64,000 nucleotides of DNA, from NCBI GenBank assembly GCA_021325275.1, contig JAJPHL010000030.1:1-64000 (forward strand). Direction: 5' to 3'. Below, piece by piece: positions 41,888 to 49,763 of this stretch. The notes beneath the pieces are model-generated. The model searched no databases, was not told where the DNA came from, and saw only the letters and a program-made list of their open reading frames with translations. Positions within the stretch are counted from its first letter, which is position 1. The number at the start of each line of letters is the position of its first letter. This DNA comes from Terriglobia bacterium (GTDB lineage Bacteria > Acidobacteriota > Terriglobia > JAJPHL01). A program made the translations under genes and the position numbers.

Positions 41888-44299
41888 TCACTCGGAGCGC
41901 AGCGCTGCTATCGGATCGACGTTCGTCGCCCGTCGCACCGGCAGAAACGCCGCCATGCACGCCACGGCCACAAGCGCCATCGCGCCGGCCACAAGCGGCG
42001 CGAAACTCATCTGAAGGTCAGGCAAAAGGCGCGCGACAAACGGCTTCGCCCAAAGCATCGCGAGCATGCCCGCGGAGATTCCCGCTGCGACCATGCCGGC
42101 GACATCAACGAGTACGAGACGCCGCACACGTCCGGCCGTCGCGCCCAACGCCATGCGAATTCCGATTTCGCCGGTGCGTCGCGCCACGGTGTAGGCCAGC
42201 AATCCGTAGAGTCCCACGCCGGCGAGCAGCGCGCCGAGCGCGCCGAAAAACTCCGAGAGTACGGCCATCAAGCGCTCCGGGACGATGTTCGAATCCACTT
42301 GCCGCTCCATCGTGGAAACTTTTGTGGCCGGAACGTTATGGAGAACGTCGCGCGACATTCGCAAGATGGCCGCCGCGAGTGCGTCGGGATCACCGGACGT
42401 CCGCACTTCGAATTGATTCATAATGCGGCCGTCTTGAAACATGTCGAAGTAAATCGTCGGGTAAAACGGATCGCGCAGTTCGATGGCCCGCGTGTCGCCG
42501 GCGAGACCGATGATTTCGTAGGGCTGTTCGGTGAACCATCCGCCTTGCGCGGGATTGCGGTCGATCGTCACGTGCTTCCCAATGGGATTGTCGCCGGGAA
42601 AATAATGGCGCGCCGCCGCGCGGCTCAAGATGGCCACGTGCGTAGTCCCCAAATCCGACGGCGCGAAATCGCGCCCGGCAACCAGCGGAATGCCCATGGT
42701 CTCGAAGTATCGTGGTGCGACGAAGACGACAGACGTGCGCATGCGCTCTTCCGGCATCGCGGGCTGTCCCTCGGCAATCAGATAGCGGCTGCCCGAGCCG
42801 CAACCTTCGAGCGGCGTGCATCCCGTGATCGATGCGGAGCGGACCTGCGGCAGGGAAGAGATGCGCGTGAGCAAATCGCGATACGGCCCAGCCAACTCCG
42901 CGCGCTTGTACGGCGTATGCGATGGATCAAACGTGATCAGCAGCACGTGGCCGGGATCGAAACCGAAATCGACGTGACGCAAGCGGTCTAAATGCGCCAA
43001 TGACGCGACCGCCGCGGTGACCAGCAGGATCGACAACGCCACCTGCGCCGTGACCAGGGCGCGACCGGCCGCCCGCCACGCGCGAGAGTCGCCGCCCGCG
43101 CCCGATTGCCTCAACGCGTCGGCGGGCGCGGTGTGAAAGGCGTAGGCCGCCGGCGCCAGACCGAAGAGGACTCCCGTGAAAATCGCGAACGCTGCCGTCG
43201 CCAGCAGCAAATGCGCGTCCGGTTGCACCACCACTTCGATGCGCTCGAAGACGCGCGATGTCGCCATGATGCGCACCAGCACTCCGGTGCCGAAATACGC
43301 GCAGACCACACCGCCGAGCGTACCCGCGCCGGAAAGCAGCAGCGATTCGGTGAGCGACGCCTTCACGAGACGCCAACCGCTCGCGCCTAAGCTGATCCGC
43401 ACGGCCATTTCACGCCGGCGGCTCGCGGATCGTGCGAGCAACAAGCTCGCCATGTTCGCGCACGTGAGCAACAGGAGCAATCCCACCACCGCGATCAGCG
43501 CGGTCAACGGCTTTCCGTATTGATCGCGAATGTGCGCGAATCCCGCGGCGGCCGATTCCAGTTCCATTTGCGCCTGACGCGATTTTGGCGCGGTGCTGCG
43601 CTGATCGAGCCACGTCCGGTAGCGCACACCGATTTCCGCTTGCGCTTGCTCCATCGAGACGCCTGGCTTCAAGCGCCCCATGATCGCGGTGTCGCTTTTT
43701 TCGCCGGGCAACCAAACGTCGGTGCGCGATCCGACCCGCGGACCTACATAGCTCGCCGGCGCGACGCCCACGATCGTTTTCGGCGCGTCCTCGTACCAAA
43801 TCCGCTTGCCGATCACCGAAGGATCGCGATGGAAATGCGTGTCCCAATACGTCCAGCTCACGACGACGGACGTTCCCGCCGCAACATCGTCCGGACCAAT
43901 GAACCGTCCCAGCGCCGGTGCGACTCCGAGCACGGAAAAATAATTTCCCGTCACACGCTCGAGAATCACGCGCTCGGGCTCCGCGCCGTCGGGACGAATC
44001 GCGGCCACATTGTCGAACGCCGTTCCGATCAACGCTGAAAAACTCTTGTTCGTTTCGCGGACGTATTCGTACTGTTCCCATCGCCAATACGTGCTGCTGC
44101 GGGGCTCCCCAGGCGCTTTGCGCATGAACTCGACCAATTGTTCGGGATGCGCCACCGCCAGCGGCCGTAGCATGATGGTGTAGAACAAACTGTAGATCGC
44201 CGTGTTCGCGCCGATGCCGAGCGCGAGAGAAATCACGGCCACGGCGGTGAAGCCGGGACTCCGGCGCATCAATCGCAGGGCGTAACGAACGTCGTTCAT
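41888..44299 (-). CDS. ADOP-type FtsX/MacB-like permease
   Basis: From the ATG at 44299 the product is 803 residues beginning MNDVRYALRLMRRSPGFTAV, the conserved ADOP start. Two MacB-core/FtsX repeats are present, with the first FtsX motif RRREMAVRISLGASGWRL near 330 and the second RTGEIGIRMALGATAGRV near 710. Its ATG overlaps the stop of the upstream alpha-carbonic anhydrase gene (ATGA at 44296-44299). That makes the pair translationally coupled, which is unusual for a family described as orphan. No ATPase gene is adjacent. Export or sensing function is inferred from MacB only. Confidence 0.9.
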   Translation of the reverse strand: MNDVRYALRLMRRSPGFTAVAVISLALGIGANTAIYSLFYTIMLRPLAVAHPEQLVEFMRKAPGEPRSSTYWRWEQYEYVRETNKSFSALIGTAFDNVAAIRPDGAEPERVILERVTGNYFSVLGVAPALGRFIGPDDVAAGTSVVVSWTYWDTHFHRDPSVIGKRIWYEDAPKTIVGVAPASYVGPRVGSRTDVWLPGEKSDTAIMGRLKPGVSMEQAQAEIGVRYRTWLDQRSTAPKSRQAQMELESAAAGFAHIRDQYGKPLTALIAVVGLLLLLTCANMASLLLARSASRRREMAVRISLGASGWRLVKASLTESLLLSGAGTLGGVVCAYFGTGVLVRIMATSRVFERIEVVVQPDAHLLLATAAFAIFTGVLFGLAPAAYAFHTAPADALRQSGAGGDSRAWRAAGRALVTAQVALSILLVTAAVASLAHLDRLRHVDFGFDPGHVLLITFDPSHTPYKRAELAGPYRDLLTRISSLPQVRSASITGCTPLEGCGSGSRYLIAEGQPAMPEERMRTSVVFVAPRYFETMGIPLVAGRDFAPSDLGTTHVAILSRAAARHYFPGDNPIGKHVTIDRNPAQGGWFTEQPYEIIGLAGDTRAIELRDPFYPTIYFDMFQDGRIMNQFEVRTSGDPDALAAAILRMSRDVLHNVPATKVSTMERQVDSNIVPERLMAVLSEFFGALGALLAGVGLYGLLAYTVARRTGEIGIRMALGATAGRVRRLVLVDVAGMVAAGISAGMLAMLWAKPFVARLLPDLQMSFAPLVAGAMALVAVACMAAFLPVRRATNVDPIAALRSE

Positions 44300-45036
44300 T
44301 TGCTTTCTCTGATAATCCGGCCGTTCAACGGCTGCACCGGACGAATGTCGTCGGGATAAAGCTTGGCGAACGCCGCGATCTGCTGGCGCGAAAGTTCGAT
44401 CGGCGTTTTCAGCACGAACCATACGACGTCTTCGGTGCAGGGAGGCGCGGAGAGCGATCCCCGGTAGGTGTAGTACGCGAATTCAGGCGGCAAGAGTCCC
44501 GCGGCGGTCACCTCCACGCCGGGAATTTCGCGCTCCGGACCTTCCGCCGGTGACATATGGTCCCAAAGCTTGCGGACCGTTTCGTTGGCGTGACCCGCGC
44601 GGATCAACACCGCGACGCCCGCTGCTTTCTTGTCGTCCGATTCATGCATGAGATGCGCCACCATTTCGTACTGCTTGCCGTTGACCAAATCCTCGGCGGG
44701 GCGATGAAAATGAAATTGCGTTAGGTGATAACGCACGCCAAGCGCGAAGAGATCGCCGCCGGAAGCGTCGTGATAGTTCACGCGGATCGTTTTGCCGTTG
44801 TTGATGAGGTACTTCAGCGGCGCGCTCTTGTATTGAAATGCGAGCAACGGCAGGTTTTCCTTCACCGTTGCGCGGATATCCACGGGCGATTGCGCTCGTC
44901 CTTTGCACGCGGCATATTCGGGATCGAGATCGCCCCAGTGTTCGGGCCCCGTCGGGCCGTTGTAGGCCCACGGCGTCTTCCACTGCGCGTGAACCATCGC
45001 GGTTGCGAGCAAAACGAGAACGGCAGGTTTCCGCAT
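44296..45036 (-). CDS. Alpha-type carbonic anhydrase, exported
   Basis: The 246-residue protein has the signal peptide MRKPAVLVLLATAMVHA. The alpha-CA fold is clear: WAYNGPTGPEHWGDLDPEY and GRAQSPVDI at the start, zinc ligands H109 and H111 in LTQFHFHRPAED and H128 in EMVAHLMHE, and the late motif YYTYRGSLSAPPCTEDVVW. It catalyses reversible hydration of CO2 in the periplasm. It is coupled by an ATGA overlap to the ADOP permease downstream. Confidence 0.93.
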   Translation of the reverse strand: MRKPAVLVLLATAMVHAQWKTPWAYNGPTGPEHWGDLDPEYAACKGRAQSPVDIRATVKENLPLLAFQYKSAPLKYLINNGKTIRVNYHDASGGDLFALGVRYHLTQFHFHRPAEDLVNGKQYEMVAHLMHESDDKKAAGVAVLIRAGHANETVRKLWDHMSPAEGPEREIPGVEVTAAGLLPPEFAYYTYRGSLSAPPCTEDVVWFVLKTPIELSRQQIAAFAKLYPDDIRPVQPLNGRIIRESK

Positions 45037-45096
45037 CCCGCCATTCTAACGCGCGTTACGCCGAACACTTCGTCGCCCATCGAAGTGTTAATTGGC

Positions 45097-45636
45097 CTAC
45101 TTCTGCGGCACAACCTGAATCTGGTTCGTCACCGATTCCACGCCCGGGACGCTCTTCGCCCAGGAGTACGCCGACGTGCGTTCCACTTCCATGTCGACGC
45201 GTCCCATCAGGTTCACTGTGCCGTTGCGCACGATGATGTGCACCAGCGGGTCGGTGCCTTTCACAAACGGCGCCAGCAAGTAGTCGCTTTCCATCAAGCC
45301 GAGCACGGCTTGCCGGATGTGATCGTCGCTGGGCGACGTCGGCAACACGTCGATGTGATTCGTCACGCCCGTCACGCCGTTGATCTCACGGATGGTGCGT
45401 TCGGCGTCGGCCTTGAGTGCGGGGTTCGTCACTTGCCCCGCCAGCACGACCGTGTGACCGTAAAGTTGAAACGTCAAATTGTCGAACACCGAGAGATTGG
45501 GAATCTCGGGGATTTGGTCGCGGACACGATTCTCCAATTGTGCCGGCGACGATTGCTGTTCTTGCGCCGCGCAGGCGACCGCTAGAAGCGCCAGGAGACA
45601 CAAAGCGAGCGATCTGTTGAAGGTTCTCACCGTCAT
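45097..45636 (-). CDS. Exported protein with two BON domains
   Basis: The 179-residue protein has a signal segment (MTVRTFNRSLALCLLALLAV) with a cysteine at 22 that might be a lipobox. Two BON domains follow: about 35-100 (GHTVVLAGQVTNPALKADAE) and about 107-177 (NGTVNLMGRVDMEVERTSA). BON domains bind phospholipid or link to the outer membrane and are common in osmotic-stress proteins such as OsmY. It is the last member of a run of small minus-strand stress and envelope genes. Confidence 0.88.
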   Translation of the reverse strand: MTVRTFNRSLALCLLALLAVACAAQEQQSSPAQLENRVRDQIPEIPNLSVFDNLTFQLYGHTVVLAGQVTNPALKADAERTIREINGVTGVTNHIDVLPTSPSDDHIRQAVLGLMESDYLLAPFVKGTDPLVHIIVRNGTVNLMGRVDMEVERTSAYSWAKSVPGVESVTNQIQVVPQK

Positions 45637-45731
45637 GCCCTCCTATTTGAGAGATGACAGCGGGCAGAGAGGGGTTTCTGGGGGAAAGTCTTGTGACTAG
45701 GACAGATGGACGGGCGAGAACGCTTGTCCTA

Positions 45732-46004
45732 CTAATCGTCCCAGCGGCGGCGCAAGCGGTGCCCCGGAGAGAGATCGACGCAAAGCGCGACAACCAATCC
45801 CACCACGGGCCACAGCGACCATTGGCCGTGCCACCAGTGCAGAACCGCGGTGTACCAGAGAAACGTCGTGGGAAGAAAAATAAATCCGACAATCGGAATT
45901 AGCGGACCGCGAAACAAGTGGTCGAACCACGGCGAAAAGAACCACACCAATAGGATCACGAGCCGCGGTGTCGCCAGTGCGATGATTCCGAGGATCAAGG
46001 GCAT
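45732..46004 (-). CDS. Small integral membrane protein
   Basis: From the ATG at 46004 the 90-residue product begins MPLILGIIALATPRLVILLV and has about three hydrophobic helices. It ends with a basic tail RRRWDD. The start lies 4 bp after the stop of the receiver-like gene, so the two are co-transcribed. No family recognised. The longer frame upstream (to 46238) only reads through the receiver gene in another phase. Confidence 0.6.
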   Translation of the reverse strand: MPLILGIIALATPRLVILLVWFFSPWFDHLFRGPLIPIVGFIFLPTTFLWYTAVLHWWHGQWSLWPVVGLVVALCVDLSPGHRLRRRWDD

Positions 46005-46008
46005 AGGA

Positions 46009-46389
46009 TCACGCGGCGCTACAGAAGAACTTTGGCGGGTCGAGGGCGCAGCGCACCACCGATCGCAGATTTGCCGCCTGGAACGGCCGCGGCAACAAGT
46101 CGAAGCCGCCGCGATCGAATAAATCGAGCCAGGTGCGCTGATCGGCGCACTGCGTGAGCAGCACCACCCGCACGCCGGGCTGCATGGCGGTGAAGCGAGG
46201 CAGAGCATCGGGCCACGGTTGGCCCGTGTCGGCGTCATAGAGCACCACGGACGTTTTTTCGCCGGCCATCATGCGCAGCGCGTCTTCGGGAGAACGCACC
46301 ACATTCACCGCGATCCCTTCGCGGTTCAAACTGTCGCTGATCATGTGGGCGTCGGTGGAATCCGGCAGCACGGCAATTACGGTCGACAT
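46009..46389 (-). CDS. CheY-like receiver domain with degenerate active site
   Basis: The 126-residue protein is a stand-alone receiver-like fold (VIAVLPDSTDAHMISDSL at the start, VRVVLLTQC as beta-4). The region where the phospho-acceptor Asp should lie reads VVLYDADTG (D52 or D54). The invariant Lys of LLxKPF is replaced: the sequence is LLPRPF. Only one Asp of the usual acidic pair is seen near residue 10. Phosphorylation is therefore doubtful and it may act as a pseudo-receiver. A Shine-Dalgarno-like AAGGAAGG precedes the start. Confidence 0.72.
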   Translation of the reverse strand: MSTVIAVLPDSTDAHMISDSLNREGIAVNVVRSPEDALRMMAGEKTSVVLYDADTGQPWPDALPRFTAMQPGVRVVLLTQCADQRTWLDLFDRGGFDLLPRPFQAANLRSVVRCALDPPKFFCSAA

Positions 46390-46594
46390 ACAGCCTTCCT
46401 TCTTTGCTTTCCTTGTCTCGTTTCTGATCTCGCGAGGGAAATGGCGGGAGCAGAAAACCAGAAGTCAGAAGTCGATTGCCGGAAATGGTCCGTCCGCGCT
46501 ACGTTCCCAATCCCGCCACCCGACCCCTGGCTCCTGGTCTTATGCCGTCCTACAATCACCCCTGGCGAAAAACTCCCGCCACGATCTCCCGGTC

Positions 46595-47023
46595 TTACTT
46601 GTGCGAATGCGTTAAGTCATTGATCTTGTCGTCAATTCTCTTAGCGCCTTCTTCAACATTTGCTTTCACTTTGTTCCATTCGTCGCTGCGCCACTGGTCG
46701 TTCGCCAGTTTGGTGCGCAGTTCCGCCACTTGATCCTGCAGAACCTTGGTTTGCTCGTCCAACTCGTGCTTGGCCTTGGCCGTTGCCGGTTTGGCGTCGG
46801 TCTTGATGGCGTCAAGACGATGCTGCAATTGATCCAAGCGGAGGTTCATGGCCTTGCGGGCGTCCTCGGCGGCCTGCACTTCGGCGGCGTGCGCGCGAGT
46901 ACCCGCCGCGGCGGCGGCCTCGCGATCCTTCGCGCTGGTGACGTTCTCCTGACACGCCGTTGTCACCAACAGCAAGACGCCGCCAACTGCCAGAGCAAGC
47001 TTTGCCGCGAACAATCTGCGCAT
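46595..47023 (-). CDS. Exported coiled-coil protein, possible lipoprotein
   Basis: The 142-residue protein has the signal MRRLFAAKLALAVGGVLLLV ending at TTACQ, a weak lipobox with Cys 24. The rest is a helical coiled coil rich in Ala, Lys, Glu and Gln, with heptad-like stretches AMNLRLDQLQHRLDAI and LDEQTKVLQDQVAELR. This is a typical envelope spacer or stress lipoprotein form; no enzyme activity is suggested. Its neighbours are also small envelope or stress proteins. Confidence 0.65.
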   Translation of the reverse strand: MRRLFAAKLALAVGGVLLLVTTACQENVTSAKDREAAAAAGTRAHAAEVQAAEDARKAMNLRLDQLQHRLDAIKTDAKPATAKAKHELDEQTKVLQDQVAELRTKLANDQWRSDEWNKVKANVEEGAKRIDDKINDLTHSHK

Positions 47024-47045
47024 AGGAATCGACCTTTCTTCGCTG

Positions 47046-47306
47046 CTAGTCCGCCGCGGCCGCCGTCGACGCCATGGATCGGCCGCGCAATTCCTGCTCG
47101 GCGCGATACCAATCGTCTTCCGGCGATCCGCCCTGTCCGCGCCGCGCTTCCCAATAGGAGTGCGCTAGGCGCGCCACTTGCGCTGGATCAAGCTGGTTCG
47201 GATCGCTCGGAACGTCCACGCTGCCAAATGCTTCCGCCTGGCGGCTGGCCGTCTGGGGACTCTTCCTCGGTCCTTGTATGGAACCGGTCTTGCGTAAAAC
47301 TGGCAT
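47046..47306 (-). CDS. DUF2934 protein
   Basis: The ATG at 47306 is preceded by AAGGAGAT at the right spacing and gives 86 residues; the longer start at 47381 is not supported. The C-terminal half fits DUF2934: QVARLAHSYWEARRGQGG then SPEDDWYRAEQELRGR. The N-terminal part is polar with MPVLRKTGSIQGPRK. The family occurs widely with stress-response genes but has no known function. It lies in the small-protein run of this region. Confidence 0.82.
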   Translation of the reverse strand: MPVLRKTGSIQGPRKSPQTASRQAEAFGSVDVPSDPNQLDPAQVARLAHSYWEARRGQGGSPEDDWYRAEQELRGRSMASTAAAAD

Positions 47307-47413
47307 TCCCAAATCTCCTTTGAATTTGCTCCGCATGTAAAAATAGCGTCTCTGGGCACGCGAAACAATCGGGTGAAACATGGCTTTGTGCCTGCGGAAA
47401 ATACCTGAGTAGG

Positions 47414-47437
47414 GGCGCGGCGGATTCCCGCCGCGCC
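47414..47437. other. Perfect 10-bp hairpin downstream of the LPxTG-like gene
   Basis: GGCGCGGCGG at 47414-47423 pairs exactly with CCGCCGCGCC at 47428-47437, with a 4-base loop. It lies between the stop of the LPxTG-like gene (47493) and the start of the DUF2934 gene, so it could act as a terminator or an mRNA stabiliser. No T-run follows. Confidence 0.45.
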
Positions 47438-47444
47438 ATTCCTC

Positions 47445-47482
47445 TGTACTAGCCGCCGGCGCGTGTACTAGCCGCCGGCGCG
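47445..47482. repeat. Tandem duplication of a 19-mer
   Basis: TGTACTAGCCGCCGGCGCG occurs twice head to tail, perfectly, at 47445-47463 and 47464-47482. Each copy contains the palindromic core GCCGGC. It lies immediately downstream of the LPxTG-like gene and next to the hairpin at 47414. Confidence 0.7.
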
Positions 47483-47492
47483 GCCTAAGTCA

Positions 47493-47993
47493 TTACGACG
47501 AGATGCGGCGGCTGGCATGCAGCAATAATCCGGCGCCGAGAGCAAGTCCGCCGAGCAGGGCGACAAGCGGAGTTTCGCTGGCCGTCTTCGGTAGGTTCTT
47601 GTCGTCATCGGTATCCGGCTTCTTGGTGTCAGTCGACGTATCGCTCGTCGCCGGCTTGCTTTGATCCGGCGTTGTCGCGGGCGGCGTGGTAGCCGCGGGC
47701 TGACTCTGGTCCGGCTGCGACGGTTGAGCCGAAGGTTGACTCGTCGGCTGCAGCGGATCCGGGCCCGGCTGCGCCGGCGCGTTGGTCGGCTGCGCATTCG
47801 GCGTCGCGCTGTTGTTCGGCGACGGCGCCGGCTGCGCCGGTTGAGTTTGATTCGGCTGCGTTTGATTGGGAGACGCCGGTGGCTGGTTCTGCTGGTTGTT
47901 TTGGCCAGCCAGGAATCCGGTGAATCCAATCAGCGCGACCGCTAACGTCAGAATCGAGAAGCTCCGCACCAGACTGTTCTTGGTCGATTGCAT
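47493..47993 (-). CDS. Exported Pro/Gln-rich protein with LPxTG-like C-terminal sorting signal
   Basis: From the ATG at 47993 (GGAGGG Shine-Dalgarno) the protein is 166 residues. A signal segment (residues 1-30) is followed by a long Pro/Gln/Ser/Thr/Ala-rich spacer (about 32-125) with repeats of the type NQTQPNQTQP. The end has LPKTA, a hydrophobic segment LVALLGGLALGAGLLL and an ASRRISS tail. That is the layout of an LPxTG sortase signal with the T-G bond replaced by T-A. No sortase is seen in the window. Such tails also occur in diderms, where anchoring is uncertain. Confidence 0.72.
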   Translation of the reverse strand: MQSTKNSLVRSFSILTLAVALIGFTGFLAGQNNQQNQPPASPNQTQPNQTQPAQPAPSPNNSATPNAQPTNAPAQPGPDPLQPTSQPSAQPSQPDQSQPAATTPPATTPDQSKPATSDTSTDTKKPDTDDDKNLPKTASETPLVALLGGLALGAGLLLHASRRISS

Positions 47994-48134
47994 AGAAAAC
48001 CCTCCGTGATCGAAATTTGGCGATGTGGCGATCGAAGCAGGCACAGCCTGCGTGGTTTGAGAAGCTCTCTGCTTATGGGACGCCGTCATTTCGCGACGGT
48101 TTCCGCTGCAAATTCTTTCGTCTTGCGCACTTCT

Positions 48135-49043
48135 TTACGCGGCGGCGCGCTGGGGACCTTGCTGCAAATTCGGACCGCCTTCCAGAAAGCGCATTTCCTG
48201 TGGATCGGTCCACGGAACGCCCGCATTTTCGAACGACACCTTGATCAAGCGACGCCACTCGCGCGCGACATCAGCTTGCACTCCGGGACGCGTGCGTGCG
48301 GTCAACAGAATCTCCATGAGTCCGCCGTTGAATTTCTCGAGACCGAGCAATTGCGGATCGCCAATCAGGTTGGCCTTCGCAATTTCGCTGGCCTTGAGAT
48401 CGGCGATGGTTCCGCGCAGCAGTTCCAGCACGCGATCGAGTTTCTGGCGATTACCCACCGTGATCGTCAGCGTTACCTGCGACCAATCGCGGGTGAGATT
48501 GCCGAGCACGTCGATATTGCTGTTCGGAATCGTGTACAGCGTGCCATCGCCATCCCGGACAACCGTGCGGCGCAGTGTCATGCGCTCGACTTGCCCGGTG
48601 ATTGCGCCGACCTTGATCACGTCGCCGATTCCGTACTGATCCTCGAGCACGATGAAAATTCCGTGAAATAAATCCTTCACCAAACTCTGCGCGCCGAATC
48701 CCACGGCGAGGCCCACCACGCCCGCGCCGGCGAGCAGTGGGCGCACATCGAGGTTCACATCCTTCAACGCCATCATTCCCGAGAGCACCACGATGGTGAC
48801 CGTGCCCACGTCGTTGATCACGGTCGTAACGGTGCGCAGCATTTGCTCGCGGCGAATGTCTAAGAATCCACTCTGCCGCAAGCCGGCCATCTTGCCGGTG
48901 GCCCAGTGCAGAATCTTGATCAGCACCAGCGCCACGAACGCGACCTTCACCAGGTTCAACGCGTCGGTGAGCAGCCACGTGTAGATACGCTCTGGAAAAC
49001 TGAGCAAACCTTGCGTGTTGGGGAGCTCCAGCAACTTTCCCAC
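48135..49043 (-). CDS. MscS-family mechanosensitive channel
   Basis: The 302-residue protein has three membrane helices in residues 20-120 and the MscS pore signature VGLAVGFGAQSLVKDLFHGI near 110-130. The beta-domain follows, with EDQYGIGDVIKVGAITGQVE and TIPNSNIDVLGNLTRDW. It should open under membrane tension and release solutes on hypo-osmotic shock. An AGGAGG Shine-Dalgarno precedes the ATG by 8 bases. It belongs to the same-strand run of small envelope or stress genes. Confidence 0.9.
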   Translation of the reverse strand: MGKLLELPNTQGLLSFPERIYTWLLTDALNLVKVAFVALVLIKILHWATGKMAGLRQSGFLDIRREQMLRTVTTVINDVGTVTIVVLSGMMALKDVNLDVRPLLAGAGVVGLAVGFGAQSLVKDLFHGIFIVLEDQYGIGDVIKVGAITGQVERMTLRRTVVRDGDGTLYTIPNSNIDVLGNLTRDWSQVTLTITVGNRQKLDRVLELLRGTIADLKASEIAKANLIGDPQLLGLEKFNGGLMEILLTARTRPGVQADVAREWRRLIKVSFENAGVPWTDPQEMRFLEGGPNLQQGPQRAAA

Positions 49044-49055
49044 GCTGCGGTCCTC

Positions 49056-49277
49056 CTATGGAAGCCTACGAACACTCCGGCTGATCGTCAGCCACGCGCC
49101 GGTCGCGGCGAGAATCCCAACCAACACGAGCCCCGCCGCCACGAATCCGAGGGCTAGTCCCACCACCGCCACGCTCGCCGCCAGACACAGGGCGGCGAGC
49201 GCTGTGGCCACCGTCTTCAGCCTCTGGCCGAAGCCGGGGTGCTCATAGTGGGAATGCGTTGTGTCGACGATTCGCAT
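49056..49277 (-). CDS. Small two-helix membrane protein
   Basis: The 73-residue product has a polar start (MRIVDTTHSHYEHPGFGQRL) and two hydrophobic helices (about 25-42 and 44-64), ending SRSVRRLP. No family recognised. It lies between the lmo0937-like gene (3 bp upstream) and the MscS gene (12 bp downstream), so the three are probably one transcript. Confidence 0.6.
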   Translation of the reverse strand: MRIVDTTHSHYEHPGFGQRLKTVATALAALCLAASVAVVGLALGFVAAGLVLVGILAATGAWLTISRSVRRLP

Positions 49278-49280
49278 CCC

Positions 49281-49430
49281 TCAAATGGGCCTTCGCCCCT
49301 GGATCACGCGGATGAGCAAGACTGCCAGCGCGATGATCAGCAGAAGATGGATGTAGCCGTACAACGTGTATGACGTCACCATCCCTAGGGCCCACAGGAC
49401 GAGCAGGATGATAAAAATTGTCATCAACAT
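49281..49430 (-). CDS. lmo0937-family small membrane protein
   Basis: This 49-residue protein starts MLMTIFIILLVLWALGMVTS and ends LIRVIQGRRPI. The two-helix layout with YTLYGYIHLLLIIALAV and the QGRRP end is the lmo0937 (DUF5670) family, found beside stress genes in many bacteria. A strong AGGAGGGC Shine-Dalgarno lies about 7 bases before the ATG. It is the first gene of the minus-strand stress run. Function is unknown. Confidence 0.8.
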   Translation of the reverse strand: MLMTIFIILLVLWALGMVTSYTLYGYIHLLLIIALAVLLIRVIQGRRPI

Positions 49431-49763
49431 GTTGTTGCCCTCCTATAGATTTACTCGCACCTGACGGGCCAAACATTTCCCGCTTGGGGCTCTCCGCCAA
49501 TCGCCGTGTTTTCATCACACGTCGACACGCGCTTGCACGATTTCCGCCCTTTCGCGCACGAGCTTGCGCGTGTACGCAAGTGTTTGCCTTGCACTCGGCC
49601 TTGCATGGTGCGTGCATCGGTGTGCATTTTTGCTCAGAATCGCGCCTTGTTCGGGGCAGACCGCGACCGTGCAACGGTTTACTCTGTTCGCAAGGCGGCA
49701 ATCTTCGTTGCCGTCGATCCCCAAGCACGATTTCGCAAAGCCGGATTCGTACCCGAGCCACGT
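49431..49763. promoter_or_regulatory. Divergent intergenic region before the efflux operon
   Basis: This 333-base spacer separates the stress run (minus) and the efflux operon (plus) and must hold both promoters. I see no convincing gene in it. One regular feature is visible: TGCAC at 49590 and TGCAT at 49602, 49613 and 49623, spaced 12, 11 and 10 bases, close to one DNA turn. This could be an operator cluster for a regulator not in the window. No clear -35/-10 pair is assigned. Confidence 0.35.
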
